The notes under the pieces: model-generated
What the model was told of the DNA's origin: nothing
The model's database searches: none
The model's input: the letters and a program-made list of their open reading frames with translations, nothing else
NCBI RefSeq assembly: GCF_006715005.1
Contig: NZ_VFMJ01000001.1
Span: 2,480,001-2,544,000, forward strand
Direction: 5' to 3'
Length of the DNA stretch: 64,000 bases
Origin: Serratia marcescens
GTDB lineage: Bacteria; Pseudomonadota; Gammaproteobacteria; Enterobacterales; Enterobacteriaceae
Made by a program: the position numbers and the translations under genes
Shown here: positions 28,985 through 38,860 of the stretch, in pieces
How the letters are laid out: each line of letters begins with the position of its first letter
How positions within the stretch are numbered: the first letter of the stretch is position 1

Positions 28985-30538
28985 ATGCAATCCTCTGTCA
29001 ATAAGTCAGAAAGCCGGACCTTCTTCGGCCATCCCTATCCGCTGGGTTCTCTGTTCTTCACCGAAATGTGGGAGCGCTTCTCGTTCTACGGCATCCGTCC
29101 GCTGCTGATCCTGTTTATGGCTGCCACCGTGTACGACGGCGGCCTGGGTTTGGCGCGTGAGAACGCGTCGGCAATCGTCGGCATCTTCGCCGGCAGCATG
29201 TACCTGGCGGCGCTGCCGGGCGGCTGGCTGGCGGATAACTGGCTCGGCCAACGCAAGGCCGTCTGGTACGGTTCTATCCTGATCGCGCTCGGCCACCTGT
29301 CGATCGCCCTGTCCGCGGTGATCGGCACCAACCTGTTCTTCATCGGCCTGATGTTCATCGTACTCGGTTCCGGCTTGTTCAAGACCTGTATCTCGGTAAT
29401 GGTCGGTACGTTGTACAAGAAAGGCGATGCGCGCCGTGACGGCGGTTTCTCGCTGTTCTACATGGGCATCAACATCGGCTCGTTCATTGCCCCGCTGATC
29501 TCCGGCTGGCTGATCAAGTCACACGGCTGGCACTGGGGCTTCGGCATCGGCGGTATCGGGATGCTGGTGGCGCTGGTGATCTTCCGGGTATTCGCCGTAC
29601 CGGCGATGAAACGCTATGACCGCGAAGTGGGCCTGGATTCCACCTGGAACAGCCCGGTCGCGAAGAAGAAAGGCGTCGGCGCCTGGCTGCTGGCATTGGC
29701 GGTAGTCCTGGCTGCGGTCATCGTGCTGATCGCTCAGGGCACCATCGTCATCAACCCGGTTGAGGTAGCCAGCGTGCTGGTGTACGTCATCGCCGCGTCG
29801 GTCACCTTGTATTTCATCTACCTGTTCGCCTTTGCCGGCCTGAGCCGCAAAGAGCGCGCACGCCTGCTGGTGTGCTTCATCCTGCTGATCTCCGCCGCGT
29901 TCTTCTGGTCGGCATTTGAACAGAAGCCAACCTCGTTCAACCTGTTCGCCAACGATTACACCAATCGCATGGTCGGCGGCTTCGAGATCCCGGCGGTGTG
30001 GTTCCAGTCGATCAACGCCCTGTTCATCATCTTGCTGGCACCGGTCTTCAGCTGGGCCTGGCCTGCGCTGGCGCGCAATAACGTGCGTCCGAGCAGCATC
30101 ACCAAGTTCGTGATCGGTATCCTGTGCGCCGCCGGCGGTTTCGGCCTGATGATGTTGGCCGCGCAGAATGTGCTGAGCAACGGCGGCGCCGGCGTATCGC
30201 CGATGTGGCTGGTGGGCAGTATCCTGATGCTGACGCTGGGTGAGCTGTGTCTGAGCCCGATCGGGCTGGCCACCATGACGCTGCTGGCGCCGGAGAGAAT
30301 GCGCGGGCAAATGATGGGGCTGTGGTTCTGCGCCAGTGCGCTGGGCAACCTGGCGGCCGGTCTTATCGGCGGTCACGTCAAGGCAGACCAACTGGATATG
30401 CTGCCGGATCTGTTCGCTCGCTGCTCAGTCGCGCTGCTGATCTGCGCCGCCGTGCTGATCGTGCTGATCGTGCCGATTCGCCGCATGCTGGAAAATACCC
30501 AGTCCAAGAGCGCGCAAAAACCGGCGACCAACGCCTGA
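28985..30538 (+). CDS. POT family proton-dependent oligopeptide transporter
   Basis: Imports di- and tripeptides with protons across the inner membrane. 517 residues from the ATG at 28985, about 14 membrane helices. The helix-1 ExxER motif is present (FTEMWERFSFYGIRPLL), as is the family segment GLFKTCISVMVGTLY and FSLFYMGINIGSFIAP. It is not the closest relative of E. coli DtpA-D, so no gene name is given. Confidence 0.88.
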   Translation: MQSSVNKSESRTFFGHPYPLGSLFFTEMWERFSFYGIRPLLILFMAATVYDGGLGLARENASAIVGIFAGSMYLAALPGGWLADNWLGQRKAVWYGSILIALGHLSIALSAVIGTNLFFIGLMFIVLGSGLFKTCISVMVGTLYKKGDARRDGGFSLFYMGINIGSFIAPLISGWLIKSHGWHWGFGIGGIGMLVALVIFRVFAVPAMKRYDREVGLDSTWNSPVAKKKGVGAWLLALAVVLAAVIVLIAQGTIVINPVEVASVLVYVIAASVTLYFIYLFAFAGLSRKERARLLVCFILLISAAFFWSAFEQKPTSFNLFANDYTNRMVGGFEIPAVWFQSINALFIILLAPVFSWAWPALARNNVRPSSITKFVIGILCAAGGFGLMMLAAQNVLSNGGAGVSPMWLVGSILMLTLGELCLSPIGLATMTLLAPERMRGQMMGLWFCASALGNLAAGLIGGHVKADQLDMLPDLFARCSVALLICAAVLIVLIVPIRRMLENTQSKSAQKPATNA

Positions 30539-30560
30539 CAGATAACCCGTTTTATCTCGC

Positions 30561-30590
30561 AAACCGGCGCTCGATGCGCCGGTTTTTTTA
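30561..30590. terminator. Bidirectional terminator after the POT gene
   Basis: 10-bp stem AAACCGGCGC/GCGCCGGTTT with a 5-nt loop, then seven T; serves the POT gene and possibly the converging VOC gene, whose stop overlaps it. Confidence 0.88.
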
Positions 30591-30986
30591 TGCTTGCCAG
30601 GCCTGATGTTGCAAGACCACCCGGTAGCCATCAGGGTCTTCAAAGGTTTGCCCCGCCCGATCCCAATAGGGATTATAGGCGGTAACCGCCAAGAATCCCG
30701 CCGCCCGCATCCGCTCACACGCGGCTCGCCATTCGTTCTCATCCGGCAGATAAAACACCAGCAGATGATCCTGCGTCGGCGCCTGTCCAACCTGCACTCC
30801 GCGATGCTGCGTGAACTCCAAATGGTAGGCATGCTGCGGATGCCCGATCATAATGCCGTCAAATCCCTGATGATCGACAAACTCGCCCAGCCTTTCAAAC
30901 CCCAACCCGCGGCAATACAGCGTGGCAATCTCTTGCAACCGATCGGTCGGGCGCGCAATGCGCAGCACCGCCTTGGCTATCGACAT
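30588..30986 (-). CDS. VOC (glyoxalase/dioxygenase fold) protein
   Basis: 132 residues, ATG at 30986. Two beta-alpha-beta modules of the vicinal-oxygen-chelate fold: AVLRIARPTDRLQEIATLYC, YHLEFTQH, LLVFYLPDENEW and the closing EDPDGYRVVLQ. Metal ligands would be the His in YHLEF and the Glu in TFEDPDGY. The reaction is unknown. Its start overlaps the end of the sulfur-permease subunit by 10 bp, so it is the last gene of that operon. Confidence 0.85.
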   Translation of the reverse strand: MSIAKAVLRIARPTDRLQEIATLYCRGLGFERLGEFVDHQGFDGIMIGHPQHAYHLEFTQHRGVQVGQAPTQDHLLVFYLPDENEWRAACERMRAAGFLAVTAYNPYWDRAGQTFEDPDGYRVVLQHQAWQA

Positions 30987-31405
30987 GAACGCCTCCACCT
31001 CATGATAATCTCGTACAGCGCCATGCCCGCCAGCATCGCCAGCAGGAACGGCCATACCCGTTGTATCTCCGCCCCCGCCAACACCCAGGCGGGGCCAGGG
31101 CAAATGCCCGCAATGCCCCAACCGATGCCGAACAGCGCGCTGCCCACCAGCAAACGGCGATCCACACGCCCGGCGGCCGGGATCTGCAGCGCTTCCCCCA
31201 ACAGGCTCCGCTCGCGTCGGCGCGCCCACATAAAGGCCGGTGCCGCCACCGCAATCGCTCCAACCATCACCAACGCCAGCGAAGGATCCCACTGGCCGGT
31301 AATATCGAGAAACGCCAGTACCTTAGCCGGATTGGCCATGCCGGCGATAATTAACCCCAGACCGAAAATCACGCCGCTCAGCAGCGCCAACAGAAACTTA
31401 AGCAT
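30977..31405 (-). CDS. YeeE/YedE-type sulfur permease subunit (C-terminal half, DUF6691)
   Basis: 142 residues, about four membrane helices. Its LSGVIFGLGLIIAGMANPAK repeats the fold of YeeE, the thiosulfate channel, and IAGICPGPAWV carries the conserved cysteine. With the next gene upstream it forms the split version of YeeE (PmpA/PmpB-like). The two starts and stops are 2 bp apart. Probable substrate: thiosulfate or another sulfane sulfur compound. Confidence 0.82.
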   Translation of the reverse strand: MLKFLLALLSGVIFGLGLIIAGMANPAKVLAFLDITGQWDPSLALVMVGAIAVAAPAFMWARRRERSLLGEALQIPAAGRVDRRLLVGSALFGIGWGIAGICPGPAWVLAGAEIQRVWPFLLAMLAGMALYEIIMRWRRSCR

Positions 31406-31407
31406 CT

Positions 31408-31842
31408 TCACCCTCCCAGCAGATGGCGCATCAGCCACACGGTCGTAAAGCCCAGCAGCATAAACACCGCCGTGGCGGCCAACGATCGCGGCGCCAGCCG
31501 CGCGACGCCGCACACGCCGTGCCCGCTGGTGCAGCCGCTGCCCAATCGGGTACCCACCCCCACCAATAGCCCCGCGATCGCCAGCCAGCCGCTGCCGACC
31601 GCGATCTCACCAGGAGGCAAAGCCGCCGCAGCAGCATACAGCCAAGGAGAAATCAGCAACCCGCCAAGAAATGCGGCGCGCCAGCCCCGCTCTCGGCCGC
31701 CCGCGCTCAATAAGCCGCCGGTAATGCCGCTGATGCCGGCGATGCGGCCGTTGAACAGCAGCAGCAGCGCTACCGCACCGCCGATAATGGCCCCGCCCGC
31801 CAGCGCGGAATAAGGCGTGAAGTGTTGCCAGTCAATGGTCAT
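31408..31842 (-). CDS. YeeE/YedE-type sulfur permease subunit (N-terminal half)
   Basis: 144 residues, about four membrane helices. It carries FNGRIAGISGITGGLLS and the diagnostic LGSGCTSGHGVCGVARL, whose cysteines pass thiosulfate through YeeE by hydrogen bonds. Its start overlaps the end of the ArsR-type gene by 11 bp, so regulator and permease halves form one operon. Confidence 0.85.
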   Translation of the reverse strand: MTIDWQHFTPYSALAGGAIIGGAVALLLLFNGRIAGISGITGGLLSAGGRERGWRAAFLGGLLISPWLYAAAAALPPGEIAVGSGWLAIAGLLVGVGTRLGSGCTSGHGVCGVARLAPRSLAATAVFMLLGFTTVWLMRHLLGG

Positions 31843-32149
31843 CGCGGTTCTCCGGCTGTGGGCAATACAGTTGATACAGGGTCGTTAGCAGCGCCAGCGC
31901 TTTGGCATCGGCCACCGCATAGTAAATCTGCTTGCCGGCGCGTCGGGTGGAGACCAACCCTTCCTCGCGCAGCACGCCAAGCTGTTGGGACAACGTCGGC
32001 TGGCGGATATCCAGCGCCTGCGCCAGCTCGCTCACCGCCATCTCGCCCTGACTGAGCCGGCACAGCAGCAGCAGCCGATCTTCGTTGCCCAGGGTGCGCA
32101 GCATCGCGCCAGCCTGCGCCGCCGCCTTGCGCATCACGTCAATATCCAT
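31832..32149 (-). CDS. ArsR-family repressor, BigR/SqrR/YgaV-like
   Basis: 105 residues from the ATG at 32149 (a GTG one codon earlier is possible). Winged helix with recognition region LDIRQPTLSQQLGVLREEGLV and wing RRAGKQIYYAV. It has just two cysteines, Cys30 (LLLCRLS) and Cys96 (LYQLYCPQ), the arrangement by which BigR and SqrR sense persulfides through a disulfide or polysulfide bridge. It heads the permease operon behind a long palindrome, so it should repress its own operon until sulfane sulfur appears. Confidence 0.85.
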   Translation of the reverse strand: MDIDVMRKAAAQAGAMLRTLGNEDRLLLLCRLSQGEMAVSELAQALDIRQPTLSQQLGVLREEGLVSTRRAGKQIYYAVADAKALALLTTLYQLYCPQPENRDDH

Positions 32150-32160
32150 CACCCTTCCAT

Positions 32161-32199
32161 ATAGTTTATAAAATTATATAATATCATTTTATAAACTAT
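32161..32199. promoter_or_regulatory. Palindromic operator of the sulfur-permease operon
   Basis: ATAGTTTATAAAA at 32161-32173 recurs as a perfect inverted copy at 32187-32199, with a 13-bp AT-only-plus-one-C spacer. It lies 11 bp before the repressor ATG. AT-rich palindromes at this place are typical of BigR-type repressors; binding is inferred. Confidence 0.75.
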
Positions 32200-32286
32200 T
32201 TATCTGCCGCGTGCCACAGGCTGGTGTGAAACCGCGCCGCATGGCATGCTGTCTTCCCCCCTTTTGCCGCACGGAGGCCGCTAACG

Positions 32287-33081
32287 ATGCTGTTGTTTCA
32301 TGACGTTCTGCCGGTCGATCAGCCCATCCGGCCGTTGGCCAAGGATTATCGCCACGGCGACAGCGAGCCGGATCACTACCATAACTGCGCGCAGCTGATT
32401 CACAGCCTGAGCGGCGTAGTGCAGGTCACGACCCGGCTCGGCAGTTGGGTGGTGCCACCCGGCCGTGGCGTCTGGGTACCGGCGAAAATGGTGCACAGCC
32501 TGCGCATCACCGGCCAGGTGGCGGCCAGGACGCTGTTTGTCGATCCGTTGGCGCGTGCCGATCTGCCGGCCCAATGCCAGGTGGTGCAGATTTCGCCGCT
32601 GCTGCGCGAGTTGATTATCTGTGCGATGGAGATTGCGCCCGGCTATCCCAGCGGCGGGCGCGATGAGCGCGTGATGGAACTGATCCTGGATGAGTTGCGA
32701 ATGCTGCCGAGTCTGCCGCTGCACTTGCCCGAACCGCGTGAGGCCTCACTGCTTGCCCTGTGCCGCCATATTCAGGCCACGCTGGCGCAGCCCTGGACGC
32801 TGGAACAGGCGGCCGCTCAGCTCAGCGTCAGTGGACGCACCCTGTCGCGACGCTTCCAGCGAGAAACCGGGCTGCATTTTAGTGATTGGGTGCGACGCGC
32901 CCGTTTGTTGGCGGCGTTGAACGCGCTGGCGACAGGCCGCTCGGTGTTGGAAGTGGCGCTGGATCTCGGCTATGACAGCCCCAGCGCGTTCAGCGCCATG
33001 TTCCGCCGGTTATTGGGGGTCGCGCCCAGCGACTATTTCAGCCGAGCCGTGCCGACGACAGATAGCGCCCGGCAACGTTGA
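32287..33081 (+). CDS. AraC-family regulator with N-terminal cupin
   Basis: 264 residues. A cupin sensor domain ([34 protein letters not shown]) precedes a two-helix-turn-helix AraC domain ([20 protein letters not shown] and [20 protein letters not shown]). The layout resembles E. coli NimR. Its 3' end overlaps that of the leuA-like gene by 44 bp, tail to tail. It may control that gene through the repeats at 34792-34821, or a target elsewhere. Confidence 0.85.
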   Translation: MLLFHDVLPVDQPIRPLAKDYRHGDSEPDHYHNCAQLIHSLSGVVQVTTRLGSWVVPPGRGVWVPAKMVHSLRITGQVAARTLFVDPLARADLPAQCQVVQISPLLRELIICAMEIAPGYPSGGRDERVMELILDELRMLPSLPLHLPEPREASLLALCRHIQATLAQPWTLEQAAAQLSVSGRTLSRRFQRETGLHFSDWVRRARLLAALNALATGRSVLEVALDLGYDSPSAFSAMFRRLLGVAPSDYFSRAVPTTDSARQR

Positions 33082-34720
33082 ACAGCGCCTGCAGCGAGGC
33101 GCTGGCGGAGTCAACGTCGATGCCAACGCCGTAGGTCGCCTCACCTTGCGGCAGCGCACAGCGGATATAGGCCACCGCTCGGCTATCACTCTGATGCCCC
33201 AACGTGTGCTCGTGGTAATCCTCGATCGCCAGCGGCAAGCCGAAGCGCTGACGCAGCGCATCCACCGCGCTGGAAAGCAAACCGTTGCCGGTGCCCTGCA
33301 GGCGCAGTGGCTCTCCCTCGCAGGCAACTCGCGCGTTGAAGCTGTAGGCCTCTACCCCGTGACTTTCCGTCTGGTAGCTCAACAGTTGCAAGCGCGGCTG
33401 CTCCACCAGGCCATAGGTGTCGCGGAATAAGCGCCACAGCTGTGCGCCGCTCATTTCCTTCCCGCTGCCGTCGGTCGCACGCTGCACTACCTGGCTGAAG
33501 TCAATCTGCAAACCGCGCGGCAACGCCAACCCATGATTTTGTTCCAATAACCAGGCAGCCCCGCTTTTACCGGACTGGCTGTTGACCCGGATCACCGCCT
33601 CATAGCTGCAGCCGACATCGGCGGGATCGAGCGGCAGGTAAGGCACCTGCCACCAGCCATCTTGTCGCTGGCGTTGCGCGGCGAAACCTTTCTTGATCGC
33701 ATCCTGATGCGAACCGGAGAAGGCGGTAAACACCAACTCACCGGCATAAGGATGGCGAGGATGTACCGGCAACTGATTGCACTGCTCCACCACCTCCACC
33801 ACCTGTTTCAGGCGGCTGAAGTCCAGGCCCGGCGCCACGCCCTGGGTATAGAGATTCAACACCAGCGTGACCAGATCGACGTTGCCGGTACGCTCTCCGT
33901 TGCCGAACAGGCAGCCTTCGACCCGATCGGCGCCGGCCAACAGCGCCAGCTCCGCGCAGGCCACGCCGGTGCCGCGATCGTTATGCGGATGCACGCTGAT
34001 CGCCACATCGGCGCGACGGCTGAAATGACGACAGAACCATTCAATCTGATCGGCATACACGTTGGGCGTACTCACTTCCACCGTCGCCGGCAGGTTGATG
34101 ATCATCGGCCGCTGCGGCCCCGGTTGCCACACCTCCGCCACCGCCTCGCAGATCTCCAGCGCGAACTCTAATTCAGTAAAACAGAAGGTTTCCGGCGAAT
34201 ACTCGAAGCACCAGGCAGTATCGGGCTGAGCCTCGCAATGCCGGCGAATGCGCCGCGCGCCGTTCACCGCCAGCGCCACGGTTGCGGCCTTATCCTGACG
34301 GAACACGATGTCGCGAAACATCGGCGCCGTGGCGTTGTACAGATGCACGATAGCCCGCGGCGCACCCTGCAGCGCCTCGAAGGTGCGATCGATCAGATCG
34401 TCTCGCGACTGCGTCAGCACCTGAATCGTGACGTCGTGCGGGATCAGTTGCTCGTCGATCAGCGTGCGCACAAAATCGAAATCCGTTTGCGACGCCGAAG
34501 GGAAAGCCACCTCAATCTCTTTGAAACCGCACTGCAACAACAATTGATAGAATTCGCGCTTGCGCGCGTTATCCATCGGTTCCGCCAGCGCCTGGTTGCC
34601 GTCGCGCAGATCGCTGGAGCACCAGCGCGGCGCCTGCCGCAGCGTGCGCGCAGGCCACTGGCGGTCTGGTAACGCCACGGGCGGGAACGGTCGGTATTTG
34701 CTTGACGGGTCGATTAACAT
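33038..34720 (-). CDS. leuA: 2-isopropylmalate synthase, LeuA2 type
   Basis: Condenses acetyl-CoA with 2-oxoisovalerate, the first step of leucine synthesis. 560 residues of the long type found in pseudomonads and actinobacteria, not the LeuA of the enterobacterial leuABCD operon. Marks are [15 protein letters not shown] at the active site, metal-binding HPHNDRGTG, and [18 protein letters not shown]; the C-terminal 120 residues are the leucine-sensing domain. It stands alone with no other leu genes, so it is probably a second, separately regulated enzyme or serves a related acid. Confidence 0.88.
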   Translation of the reverse strand: MLIDPSSKYRPFPPVALPDRQWPARTLRQAPRWCSSDLRDGNQALAEPMDNARKREFYQLLLQCGFKEIEVAFPSASQTDFDFVRTLIDEQLIPHDVTIQVLTQSRDDLIDRTFEALQGAPRAIVHLYNATAPMFRDIVFRQDKAATVALAVNGARRIRRHCEAQPDTAWCFEYSPETFCFTELEFALEICEAVAEVWQPGPQRPMIINLPATVEVSTPNVYADQIEWFCRHFSRRADVAISVHPHNDRGTGVACAELALLAGADRVEGCLFGNGERTGNVDLVTLVLNLYTQGVAPGLDFSRLKQVVEVVEQCNQLPVHPRHPYAGELVFTAFSGSHQDAIKKGFAAQRQRQDGWWQVPYLPLDPADVGCSYEAVIRVNSQSGKSGAAWLLEQNHGLALPRGLQIDFSQVVQRATDGSGKEMSGAQLWRLFRDTYGLVEQPRLQLLSYQTESHGVEAYSFNARVACEGEPLRLQGTGNGLLSSAVDALRQRFGLPLAIEDYHEHTLGHQSDSRAVAYIRCALPQGEATYGVGIDVDSASASLQALFNVAGRYLSSARLG

Positions 34721-34791
34721 GGGCTTCTCCTGATGCCTGAGTGAACGATAACGCCATTATTTCCCGCCATCGCTTCCTCTTCTCCCGCTTT

Positions 34792-34821
34792 GCGGACAAC
34801 CGTCGTCGCAAAGCGGACAAC
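34792..34821. promoter_or_regulatory. Direct repeat before the leuA-like gene
   Basis: GCGGACAAC occurs at 34792-34800 and again at 34813-34821, exactly 21 bp apart start to start, 72-101 bp before the leuA-like start. Two half-sites on one helix face, two turns apart, is the usual footprint of an AraC-type dimer; the nearby AraC gene is the obvious candidate. Confidence 0.5.
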
Positions 34822-34929
34822 AAAAAAATTTGCATCCTGCGCCAGTGAGACAACAATTAGTTTTGACGTTTCTCCCACCGCACCGGCAGTACGCCGGGCG
34901 CTCTACTCTCATTGTCAACGGAGGCGAAC

Positions 34930-35307
34930 ATGAGCCTGTATGCAACTCTGGAAGAAGCCATCGAGGCCGCACGCGAAGAGTTTATCGACACCGCCGAAGG
35001 CAGCAGCGGCGATGAACCGCCGGTGCCGCAGCAGTTCAATCTGCAAAAGTATGTGATGCAGGATGGCGACACGATGTGGCAAGCGGAGTTCTTCGAAGAA
35101 GAGGGCGAAGCGGTGGAATGCCTGACGCTGCGCAGCGGTGCGGCGGCGCAGGCGATATTCGACGGTGACTACGACGAAGTGGAAATTACCGCCGAGTGGA
35201 TAGACGAAAATACCCTGTACGAATGGGAAGAAGGCGACTTCCAGCTCGAGCCGCCGCTGGATACCGAAGAAGGCCAGGCCGCCGCCGATGAGTGGGATGA
35301 ACGTTAA
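34930..35307 (+). CDS. msyB: Acidic protein MsyB
   Basis: 125 residues, extremely acidic. MSLYATLEEAIEAAREEF, QKYVMQDGD and the ending LEPPLDTEEG...ADEWDER match E. coli MsyB, a multicopy suppressor of secretion mutants. The ATG at 34930 follows ACGGAGGCGAAC, a strong ribosome site; the in-frame ATG at 34912 is too early. Its cellular role is not settled. It lies near lpxL-mdtG-opg as in E. coli. Confidence 0.93.
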   Translation: MSLYATLEEAIEAAREEFIDTAEGSSGDEPPVPQQFNLQKYVMQDGDTMWQAEFFEEEGEAVECLTLRSGAAAQAIFDGDYDEVEITAEWIDENTLYEWEEGDFQLEPPLDTEEGQAAADEWDER

Positions 35308-35340
35308 CCCGCCCCCTACTTTCACCGCCAAGGAGGCACC

Positions 35341-35886
35341 ATGAACATTCGCCAGGCCCGCCCCACCGACTACCCTGCCATTTTGCAGCTGCAGGGCGAA
35401 AACGTGCCTGAAGCGCTCGACGAGCGCCAAAAACGGCAGGGATTTATCGTATCACGCATGAATGAGGCGCAGCTGGCGGCGATCAACCGCAGCATCGGCA
35501 TACTAGTGGCCGAGCAGGAGAACCAACTGGCAGGGTTCGTTTGCCTGATGCCCGCCGACGTGCAACCGCGGCCGCCGGTGGTGGATGCGATGCTGGCGAC
35601 GCTCGCCACGCAGTCGTTCGCCGGGCGGGCGCTGAGTGAGCAGAGGGGGTTTCTCTACGGCCCGGTCTGCCTCGCCGCCGCCTGGCGCGGCAAGGGGGTG
35701 CTGAAACGCCTCTACGCCGCGGTCAAAGCGCATACCTGTCATGATTACGACGTGGGCGCGCTGTTTATCGACGACGACAATCCGCATTCGCTAGCCGCAC
35801 ACGTGCAAGGGCTGGGGATGACGGCGCTGGCGTCTTTCCAGTGCGGGCAGAAAGGCTATCAGCTGGTGGTGTTCGCCACCCGCTGA
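35341..35886 (+). CDS. GNAT family N-acetyltransferase
   Basis: 181 residues with the GNAT fold. MNIRQARPTDYPAILQLQGEN begins motif C/D, and the acetyl-CoA pyrophosphate loop is AAWRGKGVLKRLY, followed by ALFIDDDNPHSL. The acceptor is unknown. It starts 33 bp after msyB with AAGGAGG upstream and is probably co-transcribed. Confidence 0.87.
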   Translation: MNIRQARPTDYPAILQLQGENVPEALDERQKRQGFIVSRMNEAQLAAINRSIGILVAEQENQLAGFVCLMPADVQPRPPVVDAMLATLATQSFAGRALSEQRGFLYGPVCLAAAWRGKGVLKRLYAAVKAHTCHDYDVGALFIDDDNPHSLAAHVQGLGMTALASFQCGQKGYQLVVFATR

Positions 35887-35892
35887 GCAGGT

Positions 35893-36138
35893 TTATTCAT
35901 AGGGGCCGTGCTGCGCATCGAACGGCAGCATAAAGGTGTCCACCACCATCGACAGCGGCACGTCTATCACCGTGACATAACGCCAGGGCGTATCGCGCAA
36001 ATCCCACTGCACGCCGGGATAGTACTGGTGGCCATGTCCCGCGCCGGGCACGGTGCGGCTGATGATGCTGCCGCAACCGGTTAAGACCATCACGCCGGCC
36101 GCCACGCAGGCTAGCCGAAGGTAGGAAGAGAGCTTCAC
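35893..36138 (-). CDS. yceK: YceK family lipoprotein
   Basis: 81 residues from a GTG at 36138 with a lipoprotein signal ending LTGC (lipidated Cys22), then GSIISRTVPG and HQYYPGVQWDLRD, as in E. coli YceK (DUF1375), ending HGPYE. Ser after Gly at +2/+3 suggests outer-membrane sorting. The role is unknown. The ribosome site for the GTG is weak, so the start is uncertain by a few codons. Confidence 0.88.
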   Translation of the reverse strand: MKLSSYLRLACVAAGVMVLTGCGSIISRTVPGAGHGHQYYPGVQWDLRDTPWRYVTVIDVPLSMVVDTFMLPFDAQHGPYE

Positions 36139-36245
36139 GACATTGACTCTGAGCAAAGGGTTGTTTCGCGAGTGAACAACGCATCGGCCGCAGTCTACCA
36201 CAGTTCCCTTTCTCCACCGGTACCGGCGCGCGTAAGCAAAAGGTA

Positions 36246-36281
36246 AAAAAAACGGGGAATGCGCCATGCGCATTCCCCGTC
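36246..36281 (-). terminator. Terminator after opgGH
   Basis: A perfect 13-bp stem ACGGGGAATGCGC/GCGCATTCCCCGT (36252-36264 with 36268-36280) and an eight-T run on the minus strand. Confidence 0.93.
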
Positions 36282-36301
36282 TGAGCGTTACCGTTCAGCG
36301 A

Positions 36302-38860
36302 TTAACGTCGGCCCGTTGGGTGCGCCAGCGGGTTGTGCGGCAACTGCTGATAGTGCTCACGCCAGGCAGCGCCTTCCGGCAACAGCCAGACGCGCTGGTG
36401 CAGACGAGCCAGCGTGACCGGATCGCTCAGCAGCTCCAGACGTTTGCCCTTCACCAGTTTCTCCGGCCCCAGCTGCAGCGCTTCGTTCACCCGCTCCTCG
36501 CGGTTGCGATCGAGGGTAGCGCGCAAATGGTGACGCGCCGTCGCCAACGCCGTCGCCAGCGCGTTGAAGGATGGGTTGACCACCGCATGAATAAAGCCGT
36601 TGGTCAGCGCGCGGTTGCGGTTGAGATGCAGGTACTCTTCCGTCGCCAGCAACTCGCGCGGCGGGTTGTACTCTTCCGGGATCAGGAACAGCTTGGCGCG
36701 TTTGCTCTTCATGCCCAGCGTCGCGCGGCTCGACAGCACCGACACGAACGGCGACAGGATCAGCGAGAACACGATCGGCGCCAACCACCACAGGAAGCGC
36801 AGATCCAGCCACGCCATGCCGCCGGCCCACACCAGGCCCAACAACATCTGCGAACCATGGCGGCGGAACGCTTCGCCCCAAGGCGTATCGTCATCGTCAC
36901 GCTGCGGCGAATTCCACACCACTTCCCAACCGAGGAAGGCGCTCACCACGAACACGGTATGGAACAGCATGCGCACCGGCGCCAGCAGCACCGAGAACAG
37001 CATTTCCATCAGCATCGAAATGAACAGACGGAACGCCCCGCCGTACTCTTTCGCACCCTTGGCCCAGATCAGCACGATGCTGAGCAGCTTCGGCAGGAAC
37101 AGCAGCACCAGCGTGGTGGAGAACAGCGCTATCGCCAGCTCGGGCCGCCACTGCGGCCAAACCGGGAACAGCTGCCGCGGCTGCAGGAAGTATTGCGGTT
37201 CCATCAGGGTATGCACCACCTGCAATGCGGTGGAGAGCGCCAGGAACATGAACCACAGCGGCGCCGACAGGTAGGACATCACGCCGGTCAGGAACACCGC
37301 ACGGTGCACCGGGTGCATGCCTTTCACCAGGAACAGGCGGAAGTTCATCAGGTTGCCGTGGCACCAGCGGCGGTCGCGTTTCAGCTCGTCCAGCAGGTTT
37401 GGCGGCAGCTCTTCATAACTGCCCGGCAGATCGTAAGCGATCCACACGCCCCAGCCGGCGCGGCGCATCAGCGCCGCTTCAACGAAGTCGTGCGACAAGA
37501 TTGAACCAGCGAAGGAGCCCTCGCCCGGCAACGGCGCCAGCGCACAGTGCTCGATAAACGGCTTCACGCGGATGATGGCGTTATGGCCCCAGTAGTGCGA
37601 CTCGCCCAGTTGCCAGAAATGCAGGCCGGCGGTAAACAGCGGCCCGTAAACCCGGGTAGCGAACTGCTGCACGCGCGCATACAGGGTATCCATGCCGGAC
37701 GCCTTCGGCGCGGACTGGATGATGCCGGCGTTCGGGTTGACTTCCATCAGACGCACCAGCCCGGTGAGGCATTCGCCGCTCATCACGCTGTCGGCGTCCA
37801 GGATCACCATGTAGCTGTACTCGCCGCCCCAACGACGGCAGAAGTCGTCGATGTTGCCGCTTTTGCGTTTTACGCGACGGCGGCGGCGGCGATAGAAGAT
37901 GCGGCCGTGGCCGTCGACATCGCGGCACAGCTCCATCCACGCCTTTTGCTCCGCCACGCAGATGTCCGGATCGTAGCTGTCGCTCAGCACGTAGATATCG
38001 AAGTGCTCCAGCTGACCGGTGGCGGCGACGGACTCATAGGTCGCACGCAGGCCGGCGAACACACGTTCGACGTCTTCGTTACAGATCGGCATGATCAGCG
38101 CGGTACGGTGCGCCGGGTTGATCGGCTCATCGCCCTTGATGGTGGAGGAAATACTGTATTTGTCTTTGCCGATCAGCAGCTGCAGGAAGCCCATCAGCGC
38201 GGTCCAGAAACCGGCCGAGACCCAGCAGAACAGTACGGCGAACAGGATCAGAATGCCGGTTTGCAGCACATACGGCAGCAGTTGCAGCACCGACTGCATC
38301 AGATCCTGATCCAGCATGGCGATAGGATCGATCAGCGCCCAGCCCTGATAAGGCAAGATGGTTTTCATATACCAGGTGGCGATGCCGGTCTGCACCAGCA
38401 TCAGCACCAGCAGCACATAGCGGCGCATGGAGCCGACAACGCGCCAGCGGTTCTCGGCCTCGGCCTCCTCTTTGGTGGCGTGCCGATTGTGCGGCGAACG
38501 CCCCAGCAGAGAATCCCAGAAGCGCGCCACCGGGTTGGTACGCCAGGCTTCCGGGAACATGGTGGTTCGTTTGATCGGCGGCGTCGCCTTCAGAATGGCG
38601 CGCCCTTCGGCGTCGGTATCGAAGTCGTCATCGCTGACCGCATCCGGCCAGGCGCTTTCGATGCGCGGTTTGACCGAGGCCAACGCCACGTCATCCGCCG
38701 ACAGGCTGTTGACGTTGGCGTCGGCGGCGCCCATCTGCCGATGAAGCGCCTCCAGTGCCTGAGCGTCATCCGCCGTGTGAGGGTTGAGCGCCTCCGACCG
38801 CTCGGCGGTCAGAGGCAGCGCCGCAAGATAATCCTGGGCGGGTTGAGTAGGCTTATTCAT
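36302..38860 (-). CDS. opgH: Glucans biosynthesis glucosyltransferase H
   Basis: Inner-membrane glycosyltransferase that makes the beta-1,2-glucan backbone of osmoregulated periplasmic glucans; in E. coli it also restrains FtsZ in rich growth. 852 residues from the ATG at 38860, which overlaps the opgG stop by 8 bp. About eight membrane helices flank a family-2 catalytic domain with DADSVMSGE and the RDRRWCHGN motif (Q/RxxRW). Confidence 0.96.
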   Translation of the reverse strand: MNKPTQPAQDYLAALPLTAERSEALNPHTADDAQALEALHRQMGAADANVNSLSADDVALASVKPRIESAWPDAVSDDDFDTDAEGRAILKATPPIKRTTMFPEAWRTNPVARFWDSLLGRSPHNRHATKEEAEAENRWRVVGSMRRYVLLVLMLVQTGIATWYMKTILPYQGWALIDPIAMLDQDLMQSVLQLLPYVLQTGILILFAVLFCWVSAGFWTALMGFLQLLIGKDKYSISSTIKGDEPINPAHRTALIMPICNEDVERVFAGLRATYESVAATGQLEHFDIYVLSDSYDPDICVAEQKAWMELCRDVDGHGRIFYRRRRRRVKRKSGNIDDFCRRWGGEYSYMVILDADSVMSGECLTGLVRLMEVNPNAGIIQSAPKASGMDTLYARVQQFATRVYGPLFTAGLHFWQLGESHYWGHNAIIRVKPFIEHCALAPLPGEGSFAGSILSHDFVEAALMRRAGWGVWIAYDLPGSYEELPPNLLDELKRDRRWCHGNLMNFRLFLVKGMHPVHRAVFLTGVMSYLSAPLWFMFLALSTALQVVHTLMEPQYFLQPRQLFPVWPQWRPELAIALFSTTLVLLFLPKLLSIVLIWAKGAKEYGGAFRLFISMLMEMLFSVLLAPVRMLFHTVFVVSAFLGWEVVWNSPQRDDDDTPWGEAFRRHGSQMLLGLVWAGGMAWLDLRFLWWLAPIVFSLILSPFVSVLSSRATLGMKSKRAKLFLIPEEYNPPRELLATEEYLHLNRNRALTNGFIHAVVNPSFNALATALATARHHLRATLDRNREERVNEALQLGPEKLVKGKRLELLSDPVTLARLHQRVWLLPEGAAWREHYQQLPHNPLAHPTGRR

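Noticed and set aside
36266-37504. 412-residue open frame antisense to opgH
   Set aside because: Opposite a conserved essential-type gene; no start signal and shadow composition.
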